DNA of 64,000 nucleotides from Nocardia bhagyanarayanae (lineage in GTDB: Bacteria > Actinomycetota > Actinomycetes > Mycobacteriales > Mycobacteriaceae), in assembly GCF_006716565.1 (NCBI RefSeq), contig NZ_VFPG01000001.1, positions 3,038,001-3,102,000 on the forward strand, read 5' to 3'. Under the pieces are notes generated by a model. The model was not told the DNA's origin and made no database searches. It worked only from the letters and a program-made list of their open reading frames with translations. Below, one piece after another: positions 26,453 through 35,038 of the stretch. Both the position numbers and the translations under genes were made by a program. The stretch's first letter is position 1. Each line of letters starts with the position of its first letter.

Positions 26453-27820
26453 TCACACCCGATCCAGCGTTCGGGCGGGCACCGGCAGCGCGTATCCTGC
26501 CGCGGCGGCGCGCTTGGCGCCCCTGGCCATCTCCCGCTGCATATCGCGCACGTACGGCTCGAATTCGACCTGGATCGTGTGGCGCGGTGAGTCGTAGTAG
26601 CGGCCCGTGCGCGCGTTCTCGGCGGCGCGGATGTCCTCGCGCATCCCGTCCGGATCGGGCGGGAGGTAGCGCCCCGTCAGATACGCGGCGACCAGCTTGC
26701 TCTGCTGCTCGGCGAAATTGACGAGTGTGGGCAGCGGTTGGGCGAGACCGAGGTAGAAGAGGTTGTCGATGCCCGGCTTCATCATCTGCTTGAACAGCGG
26801 CAGCCGATTGTCCTTGTCCGGCAACAGTTCCGGGTCACTGAAGAATGGGAAGCTGATGTGATAGCCGGTGGCGCACACGATCACGTCCACCTCTTCCACG
26901 CTGCCGTCGGCGAAGCGCACCCGCGGCCCTTCCAACGCGGTGATGGCGGGCTTGAACGCGATGTCGCCGCAGCCGGCGCGGTGCAGGAACTCCTCGCTCG
27001 CCGAGGGGTGCGCCTCGAACGGCTCGTGATCGGGCGCGGGCAGACCGTAGAACTCCATGTCGCCGCGGTACTTGCGGACGAAGCGCTGCTTCAGCTTCAG
27101 CGCGATCTTGCGTGGCATCCAGGGCGGCACCCGGCGTTTGTCGCCGACTTCGCCGTGCACGTATTTCGGCAGCACCCACACCCCGCGCCGGGCCGAGACC
27201 GTCAGCCGCGCGGCGAGGAAACGCTGGGACAGCTCCGAGGCGATGTCGAGCCCGGAGTTGCCCATACCCACCACGACAACCCGCTTGCCGCGCATGTCGA
27301 CCGGGTCGAACGGGTCGTTGTAGGCGTGGCTGTGCATGAGCACGCCGTCGAATTCGCCTGGATAGTCCGGCATTCTGGGATCCCAGTGGTGCCCGTTGCA
27401 CACGACGAGCGCGTCGTAGGCGCGGGTCCGACCGTCGGAGGCGGTCACCAGCCAGAGCCCGTCGGGCTGCCGCTCGGCCGCGGTGACCTTGGTTTCGAAC
27501 AGGATCTTGTCGCGCAGGCCGAAGTGGTCGACGTAGTTCTTGAAGTACTCGAACAGCTGCGAGTGGTGTGGGAAGTCCGGCCACGATTCCGGCACCGGAT
27601 AGTCCTCGAAGGCCAAGCGCCACTTGGACGTATCGATGTGCAGGCTCTGGTAGCAGGCCGACATGCCGTTCGGGTTCTTGAAATACCAGTTGCCGCCGAC
27701 CTCGTCACCCGCTTCGAAACAGTCGAACGGGATGCCGTGGTCCTGGAGGCGTTTGGCGGCGGTGATCCCCGACGGTCCCGCGCCGATGACGCATACCCGG
27801 GGAAGTTGCTGAGAAGTCAA
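26453..27820 (-). CDS. Flavin-containing monooxygenase (FMO/Baeyer-Villiger-like), first gene of operon
   Basis: 455 residues from TTG 27820, with GAGGA 10 bases upstream. The FAD-binding motif GAGPSGITAAKRL is at the N-terminus. The FMO fingerprint lies in the middle (YPGEFDGVLMHSHAYNDP), followed by the NADPH-binding GMGNSGLDIASEL and the ATGYHISFPFF segment. Such enzymes add oxygen to ketones, amines or sulphur compounds. It resembles MymA (Rv3083), which heads an operon for envelope lipid maintenance. The TetR gene and its palindrome lie directly upstream and divergent. Confidence 0.9.
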   Translation of the reverse strand: MTSQQLPRVCVIGAGPSGITAAKRLQDHGIPFDCFEAGDEVGGNWYFKNPNGMSACYQSLHIDTSKWRLAFEDYPVPESWPDFPHHSQLFEYFKNYVDHFGLRDKILFETKVTAAERQPDGLWLVTASDGRTRAYDALVVCNGHHWDPRMPDYPGEFDGVLMHSHAYNDPFDPVDMRGKRVVVVGMGNSGLDIASELSQRFLAARLTVSARRGVWVLPKYVHGEVGDKRRVPPWMPRKIALKLKQRFVRKYRGDMEFYGLPAPDHEPFEAHPSASEEFLHRAGCGDIAFKPAITALEGPRVRFADGSVEEVDVIVCATGYHISFPFFSDPELLPDKDNRLPLFKQMMKPGIDNLFYLGLAQPLPTLVNFAEQQSKLVAAYLTGRYLPPDPDGMREDIRAAENARTGRYYDSPRHTIQVEFEPYVRDMQREMARGAKRAAAAGYALPVPARTLDRV

Positions 27821-27924
27821 AGTCGATGTCCTCGTCTGGAGCTGCCGGCGTCGGCGGGCCGCGAGCGGTGGGTGAACACCGCGGGAGCCATCCGTCGCCG
27901 AAGTGACGTAGGCAACAAATTAAC

Positions 27925-27951
27925 ACTCGCTAGACTTGCTGTCTAGTGAGT
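27925..27951. promoter_or_regulatory. Probable TetR operator between FMO operon and TetR gene
   Basis: Inverted repeat ACTCGCTAGAC (27925-27935), 5-base spacer, GTCTAGTGAGT (27941-27951), one mismatch in 11. It covers the putative -10 (TAGACT) and start region of the TetR gene and lies about 105 bp upstream of the FMO start, so it fits autorepression and possibly control of the operon. Confidence 0.6.
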
Positions 27952-27999
27952 GACAAGCTGTCTATTGGAACCGACGACGAGACGGGGTTACCGTTCACC

Positions 28000-28653
28000 A
28001 TGCCGACCAAGCCGAAGCCAGCCGGGCTCAGCCTGCGCGACGAACAGAAGCAGCAGACCAGGGCCAAACTGCTGGAGGCCGCCAAGACGCTGTTCGGCGC
28101 GAACGGATACGCCGCAGTGCGTGTCGACGAGATCGCCGCCGCCGTCGGGTGCAGCCGCGCCACCTTCTACCTGCACTTCACCGGCAAGCTGGACATCCTG
28201 CGCGAGGTTGCCGCGCAATCCACCGCACCCACGGCGCTGCACTTCTACGAGGACCTGGACCGGGTGCTCGACATCGGCACCCGCGAGGCGTTCGTCGGGT
28301 GGATGTCCAGGGCCATCGACTGGTTCCACGAGTACAAGGACCTGCTGCCCGCCTGGGACGAGGCGACCACGCTGGAACCGGAGTTCCGCGAGATCGCCAG
28401 GCAGGGCATCGCGGCACTGCCCAACGCGATGCCCTCGTATCTGTCCCGTTGGCCAGCCGATCGCGTGGACGAGGCACGGCTGCGCGTGGAACTGCTTGTC
28501 GCGCAATTGGAACGGTTCTTCACCCGCTGGGCGATGCAGGGCACCATCGATGTGGACGCCGAGCAGGCCGCCGAGGTGCTCACCGACATCTGGTTTCCCG
28601 CACTGCAACCGCCTGCCGCGCAGCGCGGCGTGAAGGGCGGTCGCTCGACGTAG
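28000..28653 (+). CDS. TetR/AcrR family transcriptional regulator
   Basis: 217 residues from ATG 28000. A GTG at 27946 would add 18 residues and could be used as a leaderless start, but it lies inside the palindrome. The helix-turn-helix is typical: LLEAAKTLFGANGYAAVRVDEIAAAVGCSRATFYLHFTGK. The C-terminal half is a helical ligand domain of unknown specificity. It is divergent from the FMO-hydrolase-ADH-FadD operon and is its most likely local regulator, replacing the AraC-type VirS found next to mymA in M. tuberculosis. Confidence 0.88.
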   Translation: MPTKPKPAGLSLRDEQKQQTRAKLLEAAKTLFGANGYAAVRVDEIAAAVGCSRATFYLHFTGKLDILREVAAQSTAPTALHFYEDLDRVLDIGTREAFVGWMSRAIDWFHEYKDLLPAWDEATTLEPEFREIARQGIAALPNAMPSYLSRWPADRVDEARLRVELLVAQLERFFTRWAMQGTIDVDAEQAAEVLTDIWFPALQPPAAQRGVKGGRST

Positions 28654-28712
28654 GCGTACCTCCGCGTTCGCTCCGGCCGTGCGCGCTTTTCGTACGGACT
28701 TCGTCCGGCAGC
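28652..28712 (-). repeat. Dispersed intergenic repeat copy
   Basis: Read on the minus strand: CTGCCGGACGAAGTCCG, then GCGCACGGCCGGAGCGA and GCGGAGGTACGCCT. One mismatch in about 33 bases to the copies at 35134 and 57810. Lies directly behind the TetR stop. Confidence 0.75.
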
Positions 28713-28850
28713 GCCGACTTAGCCGTGCGTTTGCTGTCGCGGGCGGGCTGGGCCGGGGCGGCGCGAATTCCCGACGCCGTGCGAATCTGTCGGTGGCGTG
28801 CGGCATCATCTGTGCACGCAGACATCCACGAAGACCGCTCGGAGTGCCCC

Positions 28851-29609
28851 ATGCCGTCGCCAAGAACCAAACCCAAGCCGTTGTCCGACACCGAGATCGA
28901 GCAGATCGCCGCGGAGATCGCGGGCGGCCGCCCGCCGATGGTCTGGTTCACCGCCGCCGCTGTCGGTGTGCCCGAGGGTCGTTCGGGCAAGGTGATCGCG
29001 CTCGGCGATCCGTCCGACGGAGATTTCCTGCAGGTGCGGCCGACCGGATCGAAGGATGTACTGTCCTTTTCTCCGACCGAAGTGACGTTGACCAAGCCGT
29101 CGCGCGACCGGGCGGCGGCCGCACCACCCAGCCAGCCGAAGTCGACAACAAGGAAGGACTCGACCGTGACCCAGCCGTCGACCACGACGAGCGCACCGGC
29201 GCCGACCGTCAGCCCCGCGCCGGTTTCCCCCGCGCCGAAACCCGTTGCGCCGGTGGCGGAAACGAGCGGATCCGGCGCCGCTGGAGCGGCGAAGCCGGCG
29301 ACCGCGCCGAAGCCGGCCAAGGCCGCGGCGGCGCGCAAGGCGAAGGCCGCGGAGGTCACGGTGACGCTGTCCGGCACGGCCGACGGCGAGTGGACGGTCG
29401 AGGTGGTCAACGGTAAGAAGCGCTCGGTGCGCGGCCTTCCGGTGAACAGTTCCGCGGTCGCACAGGCCGCCAAGATCTTGCATCCGGAGGTGGCCGAGGT
29501 GGTCGCCGGAGTTCTGGAGGCGGCTCGGGGCGCGCAGCTGGCGAAGGTCGAGCAGTTACAGGCCGAGCTCGAAGAGGCCAAGCGGCTGTTGGATGAACTG
29601 ACCGACTGA
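28851..29609 (+). CDS. DUF6319-like protein with Ala/Pro-rich linker and coiled-coil end
   Basis: 252 residues from ATG 28851, with GGAG 8 bases upstream. The N-terminal domain (1-85: LSDTEIEQIAAEIAGGRPPMVWFTAAAVG.., DFLQVRPTGSKDVLSFSPTEV) is followed by a long Thr/Pro/Ala-rich linker (about 90-165), a small beta domain (VTVTLSGTADGEWTVEVVNG), and a C-terminal coiled coil (LAKVEQLQAELEEAKRLLDEL). The domain order resembles DUF6319 proteins of actinomycetes. Function unknown; the lysine/alanine-rich linker suggests a nucleic-acid or nucleoid association, but this is speculation. Confidence 0.6.
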   Translation: MPSPRTKPKPLSDTEIEQIAAEIAGGRPPMVWFTAAAVGVPEGRSGKVIALGDPSDGDFLQVRPTGSKDVLSFSPTEVTLTKPSRDRAAAAPPSQPKSTTRKDSTVTQPSTTTSAPAPTVSPAPVSPAPKPVAPVAETSGSGAAGAAKPATAPKPAKAAAARKAKAAEVTVTLSGTADGEWTVEVVNGKKRSVRGLPVNSSAVAQAAKILHPEVAEVVAGVLEAARGAQLAKVEQLQAELEEAKRLLDELTD

Positions 29610-29701
29610 GTCGCGGCTCGTTCGGAGCTGTCGGGTAGGCCCATTTCATTCGGCAGTGCCGGGGCGTACGGCGGCGTCGGGGTCGTCCGATGATCTCTGC
29701 G

Positions 29702-31255
29702 TCAGACCGCGGTGCTTTCGGCGTTGGAGCGCCAGGTCCTGGTCGCGGGATCGGGCGCCGCGGTCGGGCGGCCCGCGGGCAAGTGTGGGTGGCGCAGGTC
29801 GTCGTGGAAGGCGTAGCCCAGCGAGTACTCCTTGGCGTGGTACATCGCCGAATCCGCTTCCCGGATCAGGTCGTAGACGGTGGCCTCTGGATCGCGCGGA
29901 CTGTCGCACGCGATGCCGACGCTCGCGGTGATCGGCACTTCGCCCGCGCTCAGTTCGAAGGGGCGGACGAAGGCCCCGAGTAGTCGCTCGGCGAGCACCG
30001 CCGCGTCCTGCTTGCCGAGCGGAGCGAGCACCACGAACTCGTCGCCGCCGTAGCGGGCGACCGCGTCGTCGCGGCGCACCACCCGCCGGATCCGGGAGGC
30101 GGCGTTGGCGATCAGCTCGTCGCCGACGGCGTGGCCGTAGCTGTCGTTGACCATCTTGAAGCCGTCCAGGTCGATGAACAACAGGCACAGCGGCTGATCG
30201 CGCCAGTGCGCGCTGTTGCGGTTGAGCACCCGCAGCAGGGCCGACCGGTTGAGCAGGCCGGTCAGCATGTCGTGGTCGGCCTGGTACTGGGCCCGGCGTT
30301 CGCTGCGGGCGCTGCGCTGGATGGCGCGTTCGCTGCGCACCAGCACGCCGATCAGCAGCAGCGCGAACAGCGAGGACACCACCGCCCGGTCGACGGCGCC
30401 GAGACTGGAGCCGACCACGGGCACCAGCGACGCCACGATCAGCGCGACCGCGATGAAACTGGCGCGCTGCCTGGACTGGTGCGGATGGATGTGGCGCGGG
30501 GCCCCGAGGCTCGCCATGGTCGGGTGCAGCGCGGCGATGCCGACCGTCGCGTAGGCGATCAGCAGCGGCGTCAGCAGGACCTCGTGGCCGATGGACGCGG
30601 TGCCCGCGGTTTCCAGGCTGTAGCCGAGATCGCCGACCAGCACGGCGACCATGGCCAGGTGCAGCAGCCGCAACGAGGTCTCCGAACGGGTCGCGGTGGC
30701 CACCGAATGGGCGACCAAGGTCAGCAGCAGGGCGTCGAGGATCGGATACGCCGCCGCGACCACCGTGGTCAGGGTGGTGGCGCGCGATTGCAGGATGGGG
30801 GAGATGAGAAAGGTCCAGGAGGCCAGCAGCGCGCCGAGACCGATCAGCGCCGAGTCGAGCAGCAGATCGTAGTCGCCGCGGACCTGCCTGGGTCGCAGCC
30901 AGAGGGTCGCCGCCACCCCGATGCCCAGATATCCGGCCAGCGTGCAGATGTCGTCGAGCGGGCTGATCGAGTCGTCGGTGAAATCCCGCAGCGTGGTGCC
31001 GAGCGCGAAGAGCACCGCCGACAGCGACAGCAGATACCACGGCAGCGGCTGCGCCGGGCGATGCCGAAGCAGCCCGGACCCGATCATGGTGAGCGCCCCC
31101 GCCACCACCGCCAGCATCGTCACCAGCGCGAGCGCACGGGAATGGAACACCAGCGGCACCGAGATCAGTGCCGTCCAGCCGCCGAGAAGCGCCACGCACC
31201 AATGGTTGCCGGTACAGTAGCCGCGGTCGCTCGCCTGCGCTTCGCTGGATGTCAT
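29702..31255 (-). CDS. Membrane-bound diguanylate cyclase (GGDEF)
   Basis: 517 residues. About nine or ten hydrophobic helices (about 20-325) form a membrane sensor region, then a GGDEF domain (about 330-490). The active-site motif YGGDEFVVLAP is intact (residues 403-407). A product-inhibition site RRDD lies five residues before it, so the enzyme should make c-di-GMP and be feedback-controlled. No EAL domain is present. Its ATG overlaps the TGA of the preceding gene (TGATG), so the two are translationally coupled. It is the last gene of an arginine-decarboxylase-like operon. Confidence 0.93.
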   Translation of the reverse strand: MTSSEAQASDRGYCTGNHWCVALLGGWTALISVPLVFHSRALALVTMLAVVAGALTMIGSGLLRHRPAQPLPWYLLSLSAVLFALGTTLRDFTDDSISPLDDICTLAGYLGIGVAATLWLRPRQVRGDYDLLLDSALIGLGALLASWTFLISPILQSRATTLTTVVAAAYPILDALLLTLVAHSVATATRSETSLRLLHLAMVAVLVGDLGYSLETAGTASIGHEVLLTPLLIAYATVGIAALHPTMASLGAPRHIHPHQSRQRASFIAVALIVASLVPVVGSSLGAVDRAVVSSLFALLLIGVLVRSERAIQRSARSERRAQYQADHDMLTGLLNRSALLRVLNRNSAHWRDQPLCLLFIDLDGFKMVNDSYGHAVGDELIANAASRIRRVVRRDDAVARYGGDEFVVLAPLGKQDAAVLAERLLGAFVRPFELSAGEVPITASVGIACDSPRDPEATVYDLIREADSAMYHAKEYSLGYAFHDDLRHPHLPAGRPTAAPDPATRTWRSNAESTAV

Positions 31256-31824
31256 CAGCCCCCCTTGGTCGCTCCGTCCCCGGTGAACTGTGCGGCGTAG
31301 TACGTCTGTGAATCCTCCACCGCGACTTCGACGTTCGTCTGCTCATCGAGCACCGCGCGAATGCTGTCGGCGAACGAGAGCTGAGTGTTGTTGTACGAGC
31401 AGATGTCCCAGCCGACCGCAGCGCGCTCGGCCACCAATGTCTGGACAACTGATTTGATCATGGCATGGAAGGCGGCCCCTTGTCGTGCACTTGGCGCAAC
31501 AAGGGTGAATCCCGCGTAGTAGATCGCGTTGCGCGCCGCGTGCTCGGGATAGCGCGCGGCGAAGTAGTCCGGGCTGATCCACGGCACGGTCTCCAAATGC
31601 CTGGTCAGCGTGGTCAGTCCGATCGGCTCGCCGGACGCGGTGCGCGCGACGTGCTTGTGCACCCGCGGATCGACCATCTCCTCGTGGAATTCGTCGCGGT
31701 GCAGCACCTGCCTGGCGATGGCCTTCGTGCGCAGCGGGCCGAAGGCCTCCTCGTAGAGGCGGTGGAACATCTCGATCCGGTCGTCCGGGATCGTGGTCTC
31801 GACGGTGACGTGCAGCTCGCTCAT
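31255..31824 (-). CDS. GNAT-like acyltransferase-type protein
   Basis: 189 residues from ATG 31824 (GGAG 9 bases upstream; the TTG at 31839 is less likely). The sequence (RIEMFHRLYEEAFGPL.., VHKHVARTASGEPIGLTTL, YYAGFTLVAPSARQGAAFHAMI) has the layout of an N-acetyltransferase fold with a diverged acetyl-CoA loop. It lies between the pyruvoyl-type decarboxylase (5-bp gap) and the GGDEF gene (1-bp overlap), so the three are co-translated. It could acetylate the amine made by the decarboxylase, but this is inference; the specific family was not recognised. Confidence 0.6.
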   Translation of the reverse strand: MSELHVTVETTIPDDRIEMFHRLYEEAFGPLRTKAIARQVLHRDEFHEEMVDPRVHKHVARTASGEPIGLTTLTRHLETVPWISPDYFAARYPEHAARNAIYYAGFTLVAPSARQGAAFHAMIKSVVQTLVAERAAVGWDICSYNNTQLSFADSIRAVLDEQTNVEVAVEDSQTYYAAQFTGDGATKGG

Positions 31825-31829
31825 CGCCG

Positions 31830-32414
31830 TCAGCTCCAAGAGGTCGTGTGGTAGGCGGCCAGCACCACCGCGCAGGCCGGGTCGCCCGCGCAGCGGGTCT
31901 GGGCGAGCGAGAGCTGCACCGGGCCGAAGGCCTCGGGCCGCCGGGCGGTCATGTCCGCGAGGCTGGCGCGGATCAGTCCCTCTACCTCGACCGCGCTCTC
32001 GCCCTCGTGCTCGACGAAAAGCCCAGCTCCGGAACCGTCGTCGCGCAGCGCCCAGCCGACGCCCGCGGCGGCCGAGCGGCCGACCTCCTCGGTGTGCTGC
32101 GCGGCGTAGACACAGTAGAGCCGATCACCCCAGGGGATCGGCTTGCGGACGCGGGCGGTGCGCTCCAGCATGGCGCGCGGCGGGATCACCGACGACAGGC
32201 GAATCAAGTTCGCATCACCCACTCCCAATTCGCGCAGGGCCGCGTCGAAGGCCGACATCGCTGTCGGGCCCACCCCGGTCGCCGCGCCGATCTCGATTCT
32301 CAGTGGCGCCCCGGGGATCTGCCGGTTGTCGCGCTCCGGCCTGCCCAGGGGCGGAAGTAGTCGATCGATCCACTGCAGCCCGAGCAGGCCGCCGCGTGGG
32401 GTGGTGTGAATCAT
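31830..32414 (-). CDS. Pyruvoyl-dependent arginine decarboxylase-like protein (PvlArgDC)
   Basis: 194 residues from ATG 32414 with GGGAGGG 5 bases ahead. The family core is plain: IGAATGVGPTAMSAFDAALRE then NLIRLSSVIPP, where cleavage between Ser74 and Ser75 would create the pyruvoyl cofactor. Family enzymes convert arginine to agmatine. It has an N-terminal extension of about 35 residues compared with archaeal members. Two Cys near the C-terminus (RCAGDPACAVVL) are unusual. It heads a three-gene operon with the GNAT-like and GGDEF genes. The true substrate is not certain. Confidence 0.82.
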   Translation of the reverse strand: MIHTTPRGGLLGLQWIDRLLPPLGRPERDNRQIPGAPLRIEIGAATGVGPTAMSAFDAALRELGVGDANLIRLSSVIPPRAMLERTARVRKPIPWGDRLYCVYAAQHTEEVGRSAAAGVGWALRDDGSGAGLFVEHEGESAVEVEGLIRASLADMTARRPEAFGPVQLSLAQTRCAGDPACAVVLAAYHTTSWS

Positions 32415-32529
32415 AGTGCCCTCCCGGAACTCTCGGCCGAATTTGCAGGCCGATATTGCTTCGAATTCGACTGTGCGGCACGAACGCGAATCGCGCACGC
32501 GCACCGGCTGAAAGCGGTGCTGAGGCGGC

Positions 32530-33696
32530 GTGTCTCGTAACGTGTGGCGCGACGAACCAGCTCCGAGTCGATCGAGCGAGGCAGCAGTGCGGACATGGGT
32601 GGCGCCGGGCCGGGTGAACATCATCGGCGAGCACACGGACTACAACGACGGTTTCGTGCTGCCCATCGCGTTGCCGCTGGTGACGCGGTGCGCAGCCGAG
32701 CCGACCGCCGACGGGCTCGTCCGCGTCGAATCGCGACAGCGCCCTGGCGAGGCGGTGCGGATCGGCATCGACGAGCTCGCCGAGGCGCGGGAGCGGCTGC
32801 CGGTCTGGGCGCGGTATCCGCTGGGCGTGGTCGCCGAGTTCGTGCGGCGCGGGCACATCGTTCCCGGTCTCGTACTGGAACTCGACGGCGCCGTGCCGAT
32901 CGGTGCGGGACTGTCGAGTTCGGCGGCGCTGTCGTGCTCGGTGGCGGTTGCGCTGCGGGATATGTACGCGCCCAGCGTCGCAGACCGCGAACTCATCGAT
33001 ATCGCTCGCGCCGCCGAGAACGACTACGCGGGCGCGCCGACCGGCGTGCTCGACCAGTCGGCGGCCGTGCTGTGCACCGCGGGTCACGCGCTGTTCCTCG
33101 ACGTGCGCCGGTTCACGACCGCCGACGCGGGCTACGAACAGATTCCGTTCGATCTCGCCGCTTTCGGTCTCGAGCTCTTGGTGGTCGACACCGGCCAGCC
33201 GCACGAACTGGTCGACGGCGGCTACGCGCGGCGGCGCGCGCAGTGCGCGGCGGCCGCGGCCGAACTCGGAGTGCCCGCGCTGCGCGACGCCGAGGCGGCG
33301 GATCTCGAGCGCATCGCGGACCCGGTCGCTCGGCGGCGGGCGCGCCACGTGATCACGGAGAACGCCCGCGTCGTCGCGGTTGCCGAGCAATTGCGCCAGG
33401 GAGCGGATCCGCGCCAGATCGGATCCGTCCTGAGCGCGGGCCACGCCTCGCTGCGCGACGATTTCGAGGTCTCGACGGACGCGCTCGACGCGGCGGTGAC
33501 CGCGGCGCTGGACGCGGGCGCGCACGGCGCGCGGATGGTCGGCGGCGGCTTCGGCGGCAGCGCGATCGCGCTGGTCGACCGCGAACGCGCCGAGGCGGTG
33601 GCCGCGGCGGTGGGGGATCGCTTCGCGCGCTGCGGTTTTGCCGCGCCGCGCACATTCGTCGTGGTTCCGGCCGACGGAGCCCGGCGAGAGTTCTGA
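32530..33696 (+). CDS. galK: Galactokinase
   Basis: 388 residues from GTG 32530, with GAGG 5 bases upstream; a GTG at 32590 would remove 20 residues. The galactokinase signature GRVNIIGEHTDYNDGFVLP, the GHMP ATP loop PIGAGLSSSAALS, the catalytic Asp region GVLDQSAAV, and the third motif ARMVGGGFGGSAIAL are all present. It phosphorylates galactose to galactose-1-phosphate (Leloir pathway). galT and galE are not next to it. A sodium:solute symporter of a type that can carry sugars lies 1.5 kb downstream. Confidence 0.93.
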   Translation: MSRNVWRDEPAPSRSSEAAVRTWVAPGRVNIIGEHTDYNDGFVLPIALPLVTRCAAEPTADGLVRVESRQRPGEAVRIGIDELAEARERLPVWARYPLGVVAEFVRRGHIVPGLVLELDGAVPIGAGLSSSAALSCSVAVALRDMYAPSVADRELIDIARAAENDYAGAPTGVLDQSAAVLCTAGHALFLDVRRFTTADAGYEQIPFDLAAFGLELLVVDTGQPHELVDGGYARRRAQCAAAAAELGVPALRDAEAADLERIADPVARRRARHVITENARVVAVAEQLRQGADPRQIGSVLSAGHASLRDDFEVSTDALDAAVTAALDAGAHGARMVGGGFGGSAIALVDRERAEAVAAAVGDRFARCGFAAPRTFVVVPADGARREF

Positions 33697-33811
33697 GCGT
33701 CGGTTCGCGATTCCTCGCGGTCTCGCCGACGGAGCTGAGCGCCGTGGTTCGCGCGGCGACGCGCATCGGCCCGAGCGCGGAGGACGCAGCGGTGTGTTCC
33801 TCGGCCGACGA

Positions 33812-34402
33812 TCAGCCGCGGCCTGGATCGGTGACCGCACGGACCAGGAACTCGAGCTTCTCGACGGTCTGATCCAGCGGCCGGGTGCTGCGCTCGGCGC
33901 GGCACATGGCCACGGTGCCCTCGATGGCGGCCACGATCAGCGTGGCGGTCTGCTCGGCGTCGTCTTCGCTCGCGCCGTGCGCGCGCAACGAATCCGCCAG
34001 CAGCGCGGTCCAGTTCCGGAAGGCGGCCGCGGCGGCCTCGCGCGGCGCGTCGTCCGCGTCGGTGGAATCCTCGACCGACACCGCGAGCACCGGGCACCCC
34101 GCCCGGAAATCGCTGTCGATCACCACTTTTCGCCACATGTCCACGAACGCGCGGAGCCCGGGGAGCGGCCCGGCCTGCAGCTCCTCGGCGAGCTTGCGCG
34201 CGGCGAGCGCGTCGGCGAACCGCACCGCCTCGACGGCCAGTTGCGACTTCCCGCCCGGGAAGTAGTGATACGTCGACCCGAGCGGAGCCTCGGCGTGTTT
34301 GGCCAGCTCACGCACGCTGGTGGCGTTCAACCCGCGGCGGCGGATCATGTCCGCGGCGCCCGCAACCATCCGATCCCGCATCTGCGGGGACGTCTTCGCC
34401 AC
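33812..34402 (-). CDS. TetR-family regulator (LmrA/YxaF type)
   Basis: 196 residues. The helix-turn-helix is MVAGAADMIRRRGLNATSVRELAKHAEAPLGSTYHYFPGGKSQL, with the GSxYHYFPxGK wording typical of LmrA/YxaF-type regulators. The C-terminal domain contains FRAGCPVLAVSVEDS, also typical. It is divergent from the tautomerase gene, and two matching palindromes lie in the 95-bp region between them, so it probably represses both. Confidence 0.9.
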   Translation of the reverse strand: MAKTSPQMRDRMVAGAADMIRRRGLNATSVRELAKHAEAPLGSTYHYFPGGKSQLAVEAVRFADALAARKLAEELQAGPLPGLRAFVDMWRKVVIDSDFRAGCPVLAVSVEDSTDADDAPREAAAAAFRNWTALLADSLRAHGASEDDAEQTATLIVAAIEGTVAMCRAERSTRPLDQTVEKLEFLVRAVTDPGRG

Positions 34403-34419
34403 CGCGCACCTCCTTGCTC

Positions 34420-34468
34420 ATAACGACCGTCATAGAGTACCGTTCGGGACTTATAACGACTGTTATAG
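34420..34468. promoter_or_regulatory. Twin TetR operators
   Basis: Two imperfect palindromes, ATAACGACCGTCATAG (34420-34435) and ATAACGACTGTTATAG (34453-34468), 33 bp apart (about three helical turns), between the divergent TetR and tautomerase genes. The second is the more symmetric. Confidence 0.7.
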
Positions 34469-34497
34469 GTCGGTTGTTCCGAGAACTGGAGGACGAC

Positions 34498-34923
34498 ATG
34501 CCGATGATTCAACTGACCCTGCCCGCCGGGGTCCTCGCCGCCGAAACCCGTGGCAAGTTGCAAAAGACGCTGGCCGCGACCCTGCTGAAGTGGGAGGGAG
34601 CGCCCGACACCGCGTTCTTCCGCGCGCTGGCTTGGAGCCGGGTCGACGAGGTGCCCGAGGGCGGATTGATCACCGCGGAAGACGAGCTGCCGCGCTTCCG
34701 CGTCGACGCCACCGTGCCGCAAGGCGCGCTGTCCGACCGCCGCAAGGAGGGCCTGATCAAGGACGTCACCGCCGACGTGCTCACCGCGGCCGGCCTGACG
34801 GAAGCCGACGCCCTACGCGTCTGGGTGCTGATCCACGAACAGCCCGAAGGAACTTGGGGCGCAGGCGGCCAAGTGGTCCGCTTCGCCGAGGTGGCCGCGC
34901 TCGCGAAAGGCCAGCGCGCCTGA
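34498..34923 (+). CDS. Tautomerase-superfamily protein
   Basis: 141 residues from ATG 34498, with GGAGGAC just ahead. The second residue is Pro, which becomes the catalytic N-terminal proline of the tautomerase superfamily once Met is removed. Two beta-alpha-beta halves are visible (MIQLTLPAGVL..ETRGKLQKTLAATLL and FRVDATVPQGALSDRRKEGLIKDVTADVL), ending in VWVLIHEQPEGTWGAGG. It resembles the longer 4-oxalocrotonate tautomerase-like proteins often paired with TetR regulators. The substrate is unknown. Confidence 0.85.
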   Translation: MPMIQLTLPAGVLAAETRGKLQKTLAATLLKWEGAPDTAFFRALAWSRVDEVPEGGLITAEDELPRFRVDATVPQGALSDRRKEGLIKDVTADVLTAAGLTEADALRVWVLIHEQPEGTWGAGGQVVRFAEVAALAKGQRA

Positions 34924-35038
34924 TGCGCGAATTGCAGTGAAGCTCGTCCTGCACCGCCCATCGCTGGGGCGGGCGAGCGCTGAACAACAGCGCGCATTCC
35001 CTTGGGGCGACGGACTCGCTGAGCAACCGTCCAGATTT

